A DNA stretch of 64,000 nt from the NCBI GenBank assembly GCA_031285965.1, contig JAITVD010000066.1, positions 1-64,000 of the forward strand. The letters run 5' to 3'. This DNA comes from Azoarcus sp. (GTDB lineage Bacteria > Pseudomonadota > Gammaproteobacteria > Burkholderiales > Rhodocyclaceae). The first letter of the stretch is position 1, and each line of letters opens with the position of its first letter. Of this stretch, positions 28,691 through 39,692 are shown piece after piece. Under the pieces are notes generated by a model. The model had not been told where the DNA came from. It did no database searches and saw only the letters and a list, made by a program, of their open reading frames with translations. The position numbers were made by a program, and so were the translations under genes.

Positions 28691-29485
28691 TTATCCGGCA
28701 TAACGCTTTGCGCTGCCGCAAACAGGACAGCCGGGGTCTTTGCCAAAGGTGACGGTGCGGAAAGTCAGCGAGAGGGCATCGACCAGCAGCAGCCGCCCGA
28801 CGAGCGGCGAACCCATGCGGGCGATGAGCTTTAAGGCTTCCGCCGCCTGGAGGCTGCCGACGATGCCCGTCAGGGGGGCGAACACGCCGGTGACGGCGCA
28901 GCGTTCTTCCGCCACGGGTTGACCGTCCGGGAATAGGCAGTGATAGCAGGGCGCGTCCGGGCGCGAAAAATCGAAAACGCTCACCTGACCGCCAAAACGC
29001 ACCGCCGCGCCGGAGACCAGCGGCGTTTTGTTTCGGGCGCAGGCGAGGTTGATTGCGTAGCGCGTGGCGAAATTGTCGGTGCAGTCAAGCACGACATCCG
29101 CCGCCGCCACACGCGCGTCAAGCGCCTCGCCTTCCAGCCGCTCGGCAAGCGTGACGACCCGCACCGACGGATTGATTTGCGCGAGCGTTTGCGCCCCCGA
29201 ATCCGCCTTGGGCTGCCCGATTCGCGCCTCCGTATGCAGGATTTGGCGCTGAAGGTTGGTGGCATCCACTGTGTCATGGTCGGCGAGCGTCAGCGTGCCA
29301 ACGCCGGCGGAGGCGAGATACATCGAAGCGGGTGAACCCAATCCCCCCGCGCCAATCACAAGCACATGGCTTTGCAGGATGCGCTCCTGCCCCGCGATGC
29401 CCAGTTCATCGAGCAGGATATGGCGGCTGTAGCGGTTCAGTTGGTTGTCGTCCACGGTGAATCCAAGGAAAAAGCGGGCATCCAT
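28691..29485 (-). CDS. moeB: Molybdopterin-synthase adenylyltransferase (HesA/MoeB/ThiF family)
   Basis: Adenylates the C-terminal glycine of the small sulfur carrier MoaD (or ThiS). The ATP-binding loop is VIGAGGLGSPASMYLASAGVG and RYSRHILLDELG lies near the N-terminus. Catalytic aspartate is in DCTDNFATRY and zinc is held by CYHC and CPVC. 264 residues from the ATG at 29485; a GTG at 29455 is possible. A ThiF role cannot be excluded, but the nearby modABC genes favour molybdenum cofactor synthesis. Confidence 0.9.
   Translation of the reverse strand: MDARFFLGFTVDDNQLNRYSRHILLDELGIAGQERILQSHVLVIGAGGLGSPASMYLASAGVGTLTLADHDTVDATNLQRQILHTEARIGQPKADSGAQTLAQINPSVRVVTLAERLEGEALDARVAAADVVLDCTDNFATRYAINLACARNKTPLVSGAAVRFGGQVSVFDFSRPDAPCYHCLFPDGQPVAEERCAVTGVFAPLTGIVGSLQAAEALKLIARMGSPLVGRLLLVDALSLTFRTVTFGKDPGCPVCGSAKRYAG
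28712..28762. repeat. 51-bp direct repeat, proximal copy (moeB 3' end)
   Basis: The moeB partner of the copy at 25363-25413. It encodes the zinc-binding tail TVTFGKDPGCPVCGSA of MoeB, so moeB stays intact at this junction. Confidence 0.88.
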
Positions 29486-29669
29486 GAAGGGACGCGCCCA
29501 ATGAGGCTGGAAAGTGTAAGGCGGATGTTCGCGGAGCGCAAGAACGGCCCAACGTGTTTTATGCGGCGGGCGGACGCGCCTGAAGAGAAGCGTTTTCGCG
29601 GGGATGGCGAATGGGAAATATCAGGCGGTTGCGGAAAGAGAAATCGCCCCAGCGGGGAATCGACCTATC

Positions 29670-30032
29670 TCACATCGTCCGGCGATTGACAAAGCCCATG
29701 CCCGCCGAGAGGAAGGAGAGCGCCAGCGCGTTCAGCGAGACGCCTTCGGCCTTGGCGCGGGCGGTCAGGGCGGCATGCAGGCTCTTGGGCACGCGGGCGA
29801 CAAATTTGCCGGAGGCCACGCCGCCGCTCATGGGTTCTGGGACAGGCTCACCCCACGCTTCGAGCGCCTCAATCATTCCGACGAGCGCGTCGCGCCCGTT
29901 GGCAATAGCCTCCTCGACCGTCTCGCCATCGGACATGCAGACGTTGAAATCGGGGTAGGTAATCAGGTAGCCGCCGCCATCGGCCTCGGAGAGCGGGCGG
30001 ATTTCAAACGGGTAGTCGTCTAGGTTCCTCAT
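29670..30032 (-). CDS. hicB: HicB-family antitoxin
   Basis: 120 residues. An N-terminal partly degraded RNase H-like fold (GGYLITYPDFNVCMSDGETVEEAIANGRDAL) is followed by a ribbon-helix-helix DNA-binding segment (GKFVARVPKSLHAALTARAKAEGVSLNALALSFL). It neutralises HicA and probably represses the operon. It follows hicA by 3 nt, the usual toxin-first order. Confidence 0.93.
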   Translation of the reverse strand: MRNLDDYPFEIRPLSEADGGGYLITYPDFNVCMSDGETVEEAIANGRDALVGMIEALEAWGEPVPEPMSGGVASGKFVARVPKSLHAALTARAKAEGVSLNALALSFLSAGMGFVNRRTM

Positions 30033-30035
30033 GGC

Positions 30036-30263
30036 TCACGCTCCTTTGATAAACGCGACAAACTGCCGGATATAGGCGGGCTTGATTGGGCGATGCGCCG
30101 GAACGGAAAGCGTTTTCCCGTCCGCACGCTTGAAATAGCAGTGGCTTGTGCCTTCTTGCCGCCAGACGATTCCATGCCGCCGCGCCACGGCCTGCAATTG
30201 CTCGATGCGCCAGTCCAGCGGGTTGGCTTGCATGGATTCCAGCAGTTTGGCTGCGCTGTTCAT
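30036..30263 (-). CDS. hicA: HicA-family mRNA interferase toxin
   Basis: 75-residue double-stranded-RNA-binding-like fold. The catalytic histidine region reads EGTSHCYFKRADGKTLSVPAH, followed by IKPAYIRQFVAFI. It cleaves mRNA independently of the ribosome when freed from HicB. It lies directly upstream of hicB, forming a type II toxin-antitoxin pair. Confidence 0.92.
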   Translation of the reverse strand: MNSAAKLLESMQANPLDWRIEQLQAVARRHGIVWRQEGTSHCYFKRADGKTLSVPAHRPIKPAYIRQFVAFIKGA

Positions 30264-30384
30264 ATTTGAATGATATTACGGGCGATATTACTTTCCAAGA
30301 GAAGAATGCCAGCTTTGATGTTCGGCGATATTCCTCTTGGGGCAGTCTTTGAGATTTTCTTTATCAGGCGGCTCAAAAGAAATC

Positions 30385-30420
30385 GTCCTGCCGACAGATG
30401 TGTTTCTGTCGGCAGGACGA
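30385..30420 (-). terminator. Intrinsic terminator after the chemoreceptor gene
   Basis: A perfect 14-bp stem (CGTCCTGCCGACAG with its complement), 8-base loop, followed on the minus strand by ATTTCTTTT. It lies 25 bases beyond the receptor stop codon. Confidence 0.9.
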
Positions 30421-30444
30421 GCGGTTTCCGTCAAGCAGTTTCCG

Positions 30445-32112
30445 TTAGGCGACCTTGAACTGTTTGATGGTTGCGGAGACTTCCTCGGCGATTTTGTCGA
30501 GCCGCTGGGCCGTGGAGGCGGTCTCGTTGGCGGCGGCGCTGTTCTCGTCCGTCATCTGGGCGATGCCCTCAACGTGGCGGGCGATTTCCTGGCTGGCTTG
30601 GCTCTGCTCCTTCAGGGCGCTGGAAATATCCGTCACCGAGCCGGAGACGTTCTCGGTCTGCTCGTGGATGGAACGCATGTGCTTCCCGGCCTCCTGCGCG
30701 AGGCTCTGCCCAAGCTCCACCTGCTTGACCACCTTGTCCATCTCGAACACCGCCTCGTTGGCGGAGGCTTGGATATTCTCAATCATCGTGCTGATGTCGC
30801 CGGTGGAATGCGCCGTGCGCTCGGCCAGTTTGCGCACCTCGTCCGCGACGACCGCGAAGCCGCGCCCCTGGTCGCCCGCTCGGGCGGCCTCGATGGCCGC
30901 GTTCAGGGCGAGGAGGTTCGTCTGCTCGGCGACTTCCTTGATGACCTGCACCACGGAGGTGATCTGCTTCGATTCCTCGCCTAGCGCGGTGATCACGCCG
31001 GACGCCCCCGCGACGGCCTTGGCGATGCCGCCCATTTCGTCAGTCGTCTTATGGATGATTTGGCTGCCTTCCTTGGAGACATTGCCTGCCTCTTGCGCTT
31101 GGGTCTGGGCATCGCCCGCGCTGCCCGCGACGGTGCTGATGGAGATGGTCATCTGCTCCACTGAGGCCGCCATGGCGGAGGTGGCGCTGGACTGCTGCTC
31201 GGAGCTTGCGGCCACCTGTTTTGCCGCCGTGCTCATGGAGGCCGCGGCCTCGCGCACCTCGCCGACATCGTTCTGGATGGTCTTGAAGGCGGCCTTCAGC
31301 CTGTCCAGCAGATGGTTGAAGGCGCTGACAAGCTCGCCCATCTCGTTCTTTGAGTCGTAGTCCACCTTCAGCGTCAGGTCGTTGCCGCGTTCCACGGCGA
31401 CGATGGTGGCGCGCGTCTTTTCCAGCGGCTTCATGATTGCGGAAAGGGTGGTCAGCCCCACGACGAAGGCCGCGAGAATCGACAGGGCGGAAATGACGGT
31501 TAGCGTTGTGATGTCGACCCGGCTCCCGGCCAAGTCGGCAGCCACTTTGTCGTCAATCTGCTTGGATACTAGGTCACTGAATTTGCCCAGCAGCTCGGTC
31601 AGAGCCATGGCGTGCTGGATGTTGGCGGAAATCGCCTTGACTTTTTGCTGCTGGTATTTGTCAAAGGCTTCTACCGACGGGTCATTCAGCGTTTCGGCAA
31701 GCCTTTGCGTCATGCCGACGGCAACGGCTGAGTGCCAGGGCGCATAGCGGTTTTTGAATTCGCTCCAGAGCGCCTCGCCTGCCGGAACCTTGGGCATCTC
31801 GTCAAGGTGCTTATAAAACTTGTCTAGCTCTGCCAACGCGCCCTGCATCCCTTTCAGAGAGATTTGGAGTTCGCCAAGCCGCTTCTCGTAAGGCGCTTGG
31901 AGGTTGACGCCGCCAAGGAAAAATTGGCGCAGGAAATTGTTGACGTGAACGCGCATGTAGAGGATGTCGGCGAGCTTCTTGCTGTCGACCTCTCCCAAGG
32001 CACTCATCGCGGTCATGCTGTTGGTGGCGGAGCGGATGCCTGTGCCGCCGACAATCACAAGGGCGGCCAGGGCTAGCCCGATGAGCAGGTAGATGCGGGT
32101 TCTGATTCTCAT
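30445..32112 (-). CDS. Methyl-accepting chemotaxis protein
   Basis: 555 residues: transmembrane helix at about 7-27, a periplasmic four-helix-bundle-like sensor (about 30-205), a second helix (about 208-228) and HAMP ([25 protein letters not shown]…[10 protein letters not shown]). The cytoplasmic signalling hairpin has the invariant tip [37 protein letters not shown] (quoted in part: [18 protein letters not shown]). No C-terminal NWETF-type CheR tether is visible. The ligand cannot be predicted. It is monocistronic, with a gaggaag ribosome-binding site and a terminator. No che genes are in the window. Confidence 0.95.
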   Translation of the reverse strand: MRIRTRIYLLIGLALAALVIVGGTGIRSATNSMTAMSALGEVDSKKLADILYMRVHVNNFLRQFFLGGVNLQAPYEKRLGELQISLKGMQGALAELDKFYKHLDEMPKVPAGEALWSEFKNRYAPWHSAVAVGMTQRLAETLNDPSVEAFDKYQQQKVKAISANIQHAMALTELLGKFSDLVSKQIDDKVAADLAGSRVDITTLTVISALSILAAFVVGLTTLSAIMKPLEKTRATIVAVERGNDLTLKVDYDSKNEMGELVSAFNHLLDRLKAAFKTIQNDVGEVREAAASMSTAAKQVAASSEQQSSATSAMAASVEQMTISISTVAGSAGDAQTQAQEAGNVSKEGSQIIHKTTDEMGGIAKAVAGASGVITALGEESKQITSVVQVIKEVAEQTNLLALNAAIEAARAGDQGRGFAVVADEVRKLAERTAHSTGDISTMIENIQASANEAVFEMDKVVKQVELGQSLAQEAGKHMRSIHEQTENVSGSVTDISSALKEQSQASQEIARHVEGIAQMTDENSAAANETASTAQRLDKIAEEVSATIKQFKVA

Positions 32113-34254
<2,142 letters not shown>

Positions 34255-34257
34255 TGT

Positions 34258-37200
34258 TTAATACTCTCCCTGCGTCACAACAATGCTGTAAACCCTTTCA
34301 ACCTCATTCTTGTCCTTCAGAATGGCAAGCAAGGCTTGCTTGATTCTACGCTCCTTGACCTCATTGTGCCGGAAGTCATCCTCTTTGTTTTCGCGGACAG
34401 CTTTATCGAGCGCGAGCGCCAAATCCTCATCTTCGCCGCAATTATCGAACAGGGCGCGTAACGCGCCGCGAGAGCGGATGCTTTCAGGATAGCGGGGATT
34501 ATTTTTGGGATTCTCCGTGTTTTTGACCAGTTCGATGTATTTTTTGAGCATCTGCTCATAATCCAGCGCGCCTTTGCGCCGCTCGTTGATGAGTTCGTCG
34601 AGAATGGCGGACATCTCTTCGTAATACTTCGGATTGATGAGGATTTTCTCAACAATCTTCTTGCGGATATTATTTTCAATCGCTTCGGCTGCCGCTTCCT
34701 TGCCTTTGCCGCCAAGCTCTTCGCCCGTTTTCACAACAAAATCAAGCAGGGAAAAATCATCGAATTCGCCAATTTTTCGGCTGTCGTCGGCTTTGATATA
34801 GGTGTCGATCAGGCGGCGCATATCCGATTCATACGATTTCAGGTCGATGAAATCGCCGCTCACCCTGCCAATGATTTCTTTCAACTCCGTGTAGAACGCC
34901 ACCTTTTTGCCCATATCCGCTTGCTCGGCAGCGGAATATCCCGCTTCATCCATTTCGCCTTTTATTTCCGCATAGGCGCGAATCAGGCGGTTCACGAGCT
35001 TATACAGCTTTTCGCGGCTGCGGGAGCACGATTCATCGTCGATGCCGCCGACGCCGTTCTCGCCGCAAAAGTAATGGGTATAGTTATGACCTATCTCGTT
35101 TCGCGGCGCGGGAACGCCGCCGCAGAGGTCATCGAGTTCTTCAAGAACCGCGTCGAGATATTTCTTTGCTTCACTGAGGCGGTCTTTAATCAAACCTTCC
35201 ACGTCCTCGGGCAAATAGCCTTCAAACGCGTCGGCAGTGTATTTATTGAGCGCGTTTTTCAGGTTGCCGAATAACTGCTTGTAATCCACGATATAGCCAA
35301 AACTCTTTTCTTCGCCATCCAGACGGTTGACACGGCAAATGGCCTGGAAAAGCCCGTGGTCTTGCATCGACTTGTCAATATAAAGATAGGTGCAGGGCGG
35401 AGCGTCAAAACCTGTCAGCAATTTATCCACCACGATGAGCAGCTTCATTTGCGCGGGTTCTTCAATGAATTTCCTCTTGGCTTCGGTTTCAAAATCCTCC
35501 GCGCTCTGCTTGCCCAGCATTTGCCGATAGACTTCGTCTTTCTGGAATTCCTCGGAATCCTGGGAGGCGGTGCGCAGATGGGCGGGCGACGGCACAAAGG
35601 AAGTGACAATCGCGCATTGCCTGAATCCACAGAACTGGAATATCTCGTAATACCTGCAAGCGGAATAAATCGAATCCGCCACGAGCATCGCGTTTCCTTT
35701 TCCGCCCGAGAGGCGCGGCTTGGTGTCAAAATCCATCATCACATCTTCGGCGATGATTTCGAGCCGCTTGCGGGAGCTATACACGGTTTGCATATTGCCC
35801 CATTTGGATTTGAGTTTTGCTTTCGCGGCATCGTTCAGGGCGCGCGTTTTGGCATTGAAATACTCATCTATCTTTGATGGCTGCGTAATCATCTGCTCAA
35901 TGTCACGGGCTTCATAACGCAAATCAAGCACCACGCCATCGGTGACGGCCTCATCGTATTTATAGGTATGGATATAGCCCGGCGCGAATACTTCGATGCT
36001 CGTTTTTTTGTCTTTGATGAGCAGGGGCGTGCCTGTAAAGCCGATAAAAACGGCGTTCGGCAAAATCTCCTTCATGGCTTCGTGAAGCATGCCGCTTTGG
36101 GTTCTGTGGCATTCGTCCACGAAAACGACGAAATCGCCCTTTGCTTTGAAATTACCAGGCAGGGCGGCTTTGAGTTCGCGGATGAATTGCTCGATGGATT
36201 TTTTCGTCTGGGCTTCGCTGGGTTCCGAATTGGCGCGGATGCCGAATTTATGAATCAGCGAGCAAATCAGGCGCTTTTCTGTTTTATTCAGTATTTCTAC
36301 AAGGTCGACGCAGGATTTAGTGCGGTAAACCTGCTCGTCAACGCCCAAGTACACCTTTTCCATCTGGTCGTCCAGTTCATCGCGGTCGGTGATGATGAGG
36401 ACGCGGGCGTTTGGGCCGTTTTCCAGTATCCATTTGGAAAGCCATACCATCGTCAGCGTTTTGCCGCTGCCTTGGGTATGCCAGATAATGCCGCCCTGTT
36501 TTTTGCCCAGTTTTATCTGCGCTTTTTTAATGCCAAAAAACTGGTTATAACGGCAAAGTTTTTTTATCCCTTTGTCGAATACGACAAAGTTATGAATCAA
36601 ATCGAGGAAGCGGCGTTTCTGGAACAGGCTGAACAATTGCCAATCGAGTTTGTCCGGCAGGTTTTTGCACTTTTCCAAAATGTCGAGCGATACGTTATCC
36701 AAAGGCTGCGCCTCGGTATGGTTCGCGTCGTTTTTCCATTCGAGGTAATATTTTTCTGGTGTTTCAATCGTGCCATAGCGCAGCCCTTCGCTGGTATTGC
36801 CCGCCATCACGAACTGAAGGGTAGTGAAAAACGGTTTGTTGAAATGCTCGCTCTGGTTGGAAAGGTTCTGCCGGATGCCTTCCGATACCGACACAGTGGA
36901 TTTTTTGAGTTCAATCACCGCCACCGCAATGCCGTTGATGTACACCACCAGATCGGGGCGGCGCTCGCTGCCGTATTTAAGCGTTACCTCCTCGGCAATG
37001 GCAAACTCATTGTTGTGGGAATGTTTCCAGTCGATGAAGTAGACCGTGGTATTGGGTTCGCCGGGGTTTTCGTGGACTTTTGCGCCGTATTTGAGCAGCG
37101 CGTAAACATCTTGATTCGCCTTATATAAGCCTTGCTGCAAATTGTCCGCCGCTTTGGCAAGCGCCAACACGGCTTTATTGGCAAGGCTCTGGCTATGGCC

Positions 37201-37368
37201 GCCGCCCTTGGGGGAAACAAGCCATGCCTTCAATTTATCGGGCATGATGTTTTTATTGATTTGATGGCGCAGATTGCCGAAAAAGCGATAATCCAGCCCG
37301 GCCTTGTCCTGAAAGAGCGCAATAACGTGGTTCTGCGTTTTGCGCTCGGCTTCGTTAATTTTCGTCAT
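34258..37368 (-). CDS. hsdR: Type I restriction enzyme R subunit
   Basis: 1036-residue motor/nuclease subunit that translocates DNA and cuts away from the recognition site. The N-terminal PD-(D/E)xK nuclease reads RRPDLVVYINGIAVAVIELKKS near 136-158. Helicase motifs include Walker A HTQGSGKTLTMVW near 300, DECHRTQSG near 420, and VDKLLTGFDAPPCTYLYIDK with QAICRVNRLDGEEKSFGYIVDY in the second RecA domain. A helical C-terminal domain contacts HsdM. It overlaps the rhuM-like gene by 14 nt. Confidence 0.96.
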   Translation of the reverse strand: MTKINEAERKTQNHVIALFQDKAGLDYRFFGNLRHQINKNIMPDKLKAWLVSPKGGGHSQSLANKAVLALAKAADNLQQGLYKANQDVYALLKYGAKVHENPGEPNTTVYFIDWKHSHNNEFAIAEEVTLKYGSERRPDLVVYINGIAVAVIELKKSTVSVSEGIRQNLSNQSEHFNKPFFTTLQFVMAGNTSEGLRYGTIETPEKYYLEWKNDANHTEAQPLDNVSLDILEKCKNLPDKLDWQLFSLFQKRRFLDLIHNFVVFDKGIKKLCRYNQFFGIKKAQIKLGKKQGGIIWHTQGSGKTLTMVWLSKWILENGPNARVLIITDRDELDDQMEKVYLGVDEQVYRTKSCVDLVEILNKTEKRLICSLIHKFGIRANSEPSEAQTKKSIEQFIRELKAALPGNFKAKGDFVVFVDECHRTQSGMLHEAMKEILPNAVFIGFTGTPLLIKDKKTSIEVFAPGYIHTYKYDEAVTDGVVLDLRYEARDIEQMITQPSKIDEYFNAKTRALNDAAKAKLKSKWGNMQTVYSSRKRLEIIAEDVMMDFDTKPRLSGGKGNAMLVADSIYSACRYYEIFQFCGFRQCAIVTSFVPSPAHLRTASQDSEEFQKDEVYRQMLGKQSAEDFETEAKRKFIEEPAQMKLLIVVDKLLTGFDAPPCTYLYIDKSMQDHGLFQAICRVNRLDGEEKSFGYIVDYKQLFGNLKNALNKYTADAFEGYLPEDVEGLIKDRLSEAKKYLDAVLEELDDLCGGVPAPRNEIGHNYTHYFCGENGVGGIDDESCSRSREKLYKLVNRLIRAYAEIKGEMDEAGYSAAEQADMGKKVAFYTELKEIIGRVSGDFIDLKSYESDMRRLIDTYIKADDSRKIGEFDDFSLLDFVVKTGEELGGKGKEAAAEAIENNIRKKIVEKILINPKYYEEMSAILDELINERRKGALDYEQMLKKYIELVKNTENPKNNPRYPESIRSRGALRALFDNCGEDEDLALALDKAVRENKEDDFRHNEVKERRIKQALLAILKDKNEVERVYSIVVTQGEY

Positions 37369-38380
37369 GGCGGGTGTCCTTTTTTTGCGGCGGGTTCTGT
37401 TTTGCGAGTTCTTTCACGGCGCGGTCAAAGTCGCTTTCAAGCTGCTTCATTTCGCGTTCGCGGTAGATTTCAAATTCTTTTTCGGCTTTTTCGACGGCTT
37501 GCTGGTGTGAAATCCCACCCTTCCCGGTCAGGATGTCCCGGTTTGCCATCCGCAACTGTCTGTCGAGAAATTCTTTCCAATCCTTCATGGTCATGGGGTT
37601 TTGTTCAAGCGCCTGCAATTCCGCGTAACCCAGAAAGCCCTCGGTAAGGAGGTTCAGTTTTTGCAGTTCGATTTCCGAAAGATAATTTTTAGCGATACGC
37701 ACATCGTCTTTCGTGATGTAGTCTCCCTTGAAATTCGTCATTCCGACCGAAGGCTTTTCGTTATTCACCCGGTTATAGATCACTTCCGCCGCCGTTTGGT
37801 GATGGACGGCGTAGTGCATTTTGTTCTGGACGGTGGCAAAAAACTCCCGTGTCACATCGGAACGTGGGTCATAGTCGAGGCTCGTGGCGTAAATGTCGGT
37901 TACTTGCTGCCACAGGTTCCGCTCGGAGGAGCGAATATCGCGGATGCGTTGCAGCAGTTCGCGGAAATAGCGGCTGCCGCCTTGTTTGAGGCGTTCGTCG
38001 TCCAGGGTGAAACCCTTGCGGATGTATTCGTTCAGGCGTTTGGTGGCCCACTGGCGGAACTGCGTCGCCCGTTTGGAGTTCACCCGGTATCCGACCGAGA
38101 TAATCATGTCGAGGTCATAGTGAGGCAGGTTTCTGCTGACTTGGCGGCTACCTTCCATCCGAACCTGTCGGAATTCCCGACAGGTTGCTTCTGGCAGCAA
38201 TTCGCTTTCCTCGTAGATATGCTGGATGTGCTCGACGATGCTGGTTCGGGCGGTGTCAAACAATTCGGCGATTTGCTGCTGTGTCAACCATACGGTTTCA
38301 TCCTCGAACCGCACGTTGACAGAAACATTTTCGTCGGTAGTTTTGAAAATGACGAGCTTACTTTCCGGTTTTCTGGGCAT
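37355..38380 (-). CDS. RhuM-family protein embedded in the type I RM operon
   Basis: 341 residues from the ATG at 38380 (MPRKPESKLVIFKTTDENVSV). The family hallmark blocks are VWLTQQQIAELFDTARTSIVEHI (a helix-turn-helix-like segment), HYDLDMIISVGYRVNSKRATQFRQWATK and a YITKDDVRIAKNYLSE-type C-terminal half. RhuM was named from a Salmonella virulence island. Homologues commonly sit between hsdS and hsdR. Function unknown; DNA binding and a regulatory or anti-phage role are inference. Confidence 0.88.
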   Translation of the reverse strand: MPRKPESKLVIFKTTDENVSVNVRFEDETVWLTQQQIAELFDTARTSIVEHIQHIYEESELLPEATCREFRQVRMEGSRQVSRNLPHYDLDMIISVGYRVNSKRATQFRQWATKRLNEYIRKGFTLDDERLKQGGSRYFRELLQRIRDIRSSERNLWQQVTDIYATSLDYDPRSDVTREFFATVQNKMHYAVHHQTAAEVIYNRVNNEKPSVGMTNFKGDYITKDDVRIAKNYLSEIELQKLNLLTEGFLGYAELQALEQNPMTMKDWKEFLDRQLRMANRDILTGKGGISHQQAVEKAEKEFEIYREREMKQLESDFDRAVKELAKQNPPQKKDTRHDEN

Positions 38381-38393
38381 TGATCCGTGTCCT

Positions 38394-39566
38394 TTACGTT
38401 GCAGGGCGCGTTGAAAGCGGCAGCGTGTCCTCGCGGCCAACAAGCCGGATGCGCCCCGTGAGCAATTCGGACATCATGCCTTGCTTGATGTCGCGGAGTT
38501 TGTTCCGCTTCGCCGTCAGCGCGTCGATTTCAGCGTCCATGTCGGAGAGGATGGAGGCAATGGCGGTTTGTTCGGCAACATTTGATGGCAGGGCGAAAAC
38601 AGTATCTTTCATAAGCGTCCAGTCTGCCCGTGGCATCTTTGTGCCTGTTGTCGAGTTGGCAATTTCCAGAAACTTATACATTTGCACCAAGTGATATATA
38701 AATTGATTAGCAACAGTATCGTTTATAGAAGTAAACACCCAGAATTCTGTTGAGCACACTCCGCTAAAAGTCGAAAAATAGAACTTCCGCAAATACGGAC
38801 GTAGTTTACAAAACAATACATCATCCGAGTGAAACAATGTTTTCAAGCTGCGCTGATTTCTTGAATCTACCCACCCAAGCAAATAACCTGAAATGGGTTC
38901 GATATGTTCAAGTTCAATACAGCGTGTACTGATGTAATTGAATGGGTTAATGCGTTCTTTACGAATACGCATAATTTCCGAGAGGGGTTTCTCCACCCAC
39001 TCCCCCTCAAACCCCGGCAGCCGCCTTTTCCCTGTGAGCAATTCCTGCATTGCGCCCTGTTTGATGGCGCGTTTTTTGGCGATGAGTTTTTCCAGCGCGG
39101 CAAGCAGGGCGTCCGTATCGGAAAGGGCTTCGGCGATGAGGCGTTGTTCGGGGAGGGGAGGGAGGTTGATTTCTGCCTCTTTAACAATATTCCAGTCAGC
39201 ACGAGGCATTTTTGTACCTGTCGTGTTGTTTGCCAGTGAAATAAACCAATCACTTTGCAATTGATAGAACATATATGAATTATCAACGCCACATTTTCCG
39301 CGTAGCACCCATATTTCTGTTGTGCATAAACCATCAAAATCAGCTAACGCATATTTGCGAAGATAAGGGCGTAGTTTTCCAAAAAGAATATCGCCTTTGT
39401 AAAATACAGATTTCAGGCTTATGACGTTTTCGGTTTCAGAATATCCGCTAATACGTCCGCTATTGCTTTCAATGTGTTCCAACTCAACACACTTGTGATA
39501 AGGGGATTGCGACGGAACCGTGCGTTCTTTACTCGGTTCGAGGCAATCACTGATTTTCGTCACCAT
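38394..39566 (-). CDS. hsdS: Type I restriction enzyme specificity subunit
   Basis: Determines the DNA target of the complex. I chose the ATG at 39566 (MVTKISDCLEPSKER) with gatgggg upstream, giving 390 residues. The TTG at 39674 would add a 36-residue run without family character. Two target-recognition domains are separated by helical spacers (SDTDALLAALEKLIAKKRAIKQGAMQELLTG and SDMDAEIDALTAKRNKLRDIKQGMMSELLTG). Both contain ELEHIE, KLRPYLRK and TTGTKMPRADW, so they resemble each other unusually well. Confidence 0.93.
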   Translation of the reverse strand: MVTKISDCLEPSKERTVPSQSPYHKCVELEHIESNSGRISGYSETENVISLKSVFYKGDILFGKLRPYLRKYALADFDGLCTTEIWVLRGKCGVDNSYMFYQLQSDWFISLANNTTGTKMPRADWNIVKEAEINLPPLPEQRLIAEALSDTDALLAALEKLIAKKRAIKQGAMQELLTGKRRLPGFEGEWVEKPLSEIMRIRKERINPFNYISTRCIELEHIEPISGYLLGWVDSRNQRSLKTLFHSDDVLFCKLRPYLRKFYFSTFSGVCSTEFWVFTSINDTVANQFIYHLVQMYKFLEIANSTTGTKMPRADWTLMKDTVFALPSNVAEQTAIASILSDMDAEIDALTAKRNKLRDIKQGMMSELLTGRIRLVGREDTLPLSTRPAT

Positions 39567-39567
39567 A

Positions 39568-39692
39568 CAAACCCCATCTTCTTCAATTTGCCACACAGCG
39601 TGTAGCAAATCTTTTCGCTTGGAAACACAAGGTAAACATCGGCGTGAAATTGTTCTTGGTTGTTCACCCTGCAAACCCCATCTTTTTCAAAT
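39568..39692. repeat. Short direct repeat of the hsdM 3' end between hsdM and hsdS
   Basis: caaaccccatctTttcaaAt at 39672-39692 recurs as caaaccccatctCttcaaTt at 39568-39589. On the minus strand the two encode LKKMGFAG* (the real HsdM end) and, in another frame, LKKMGFVW*. The second copy overlaps the hsdS start region. Confidence 0.65.

Noticed and set aside
35968-37128. 386-aa plus-strand ORF opposite hsdR
   Set aside because: Antisense to conserved HsdR motifs, no known domain.
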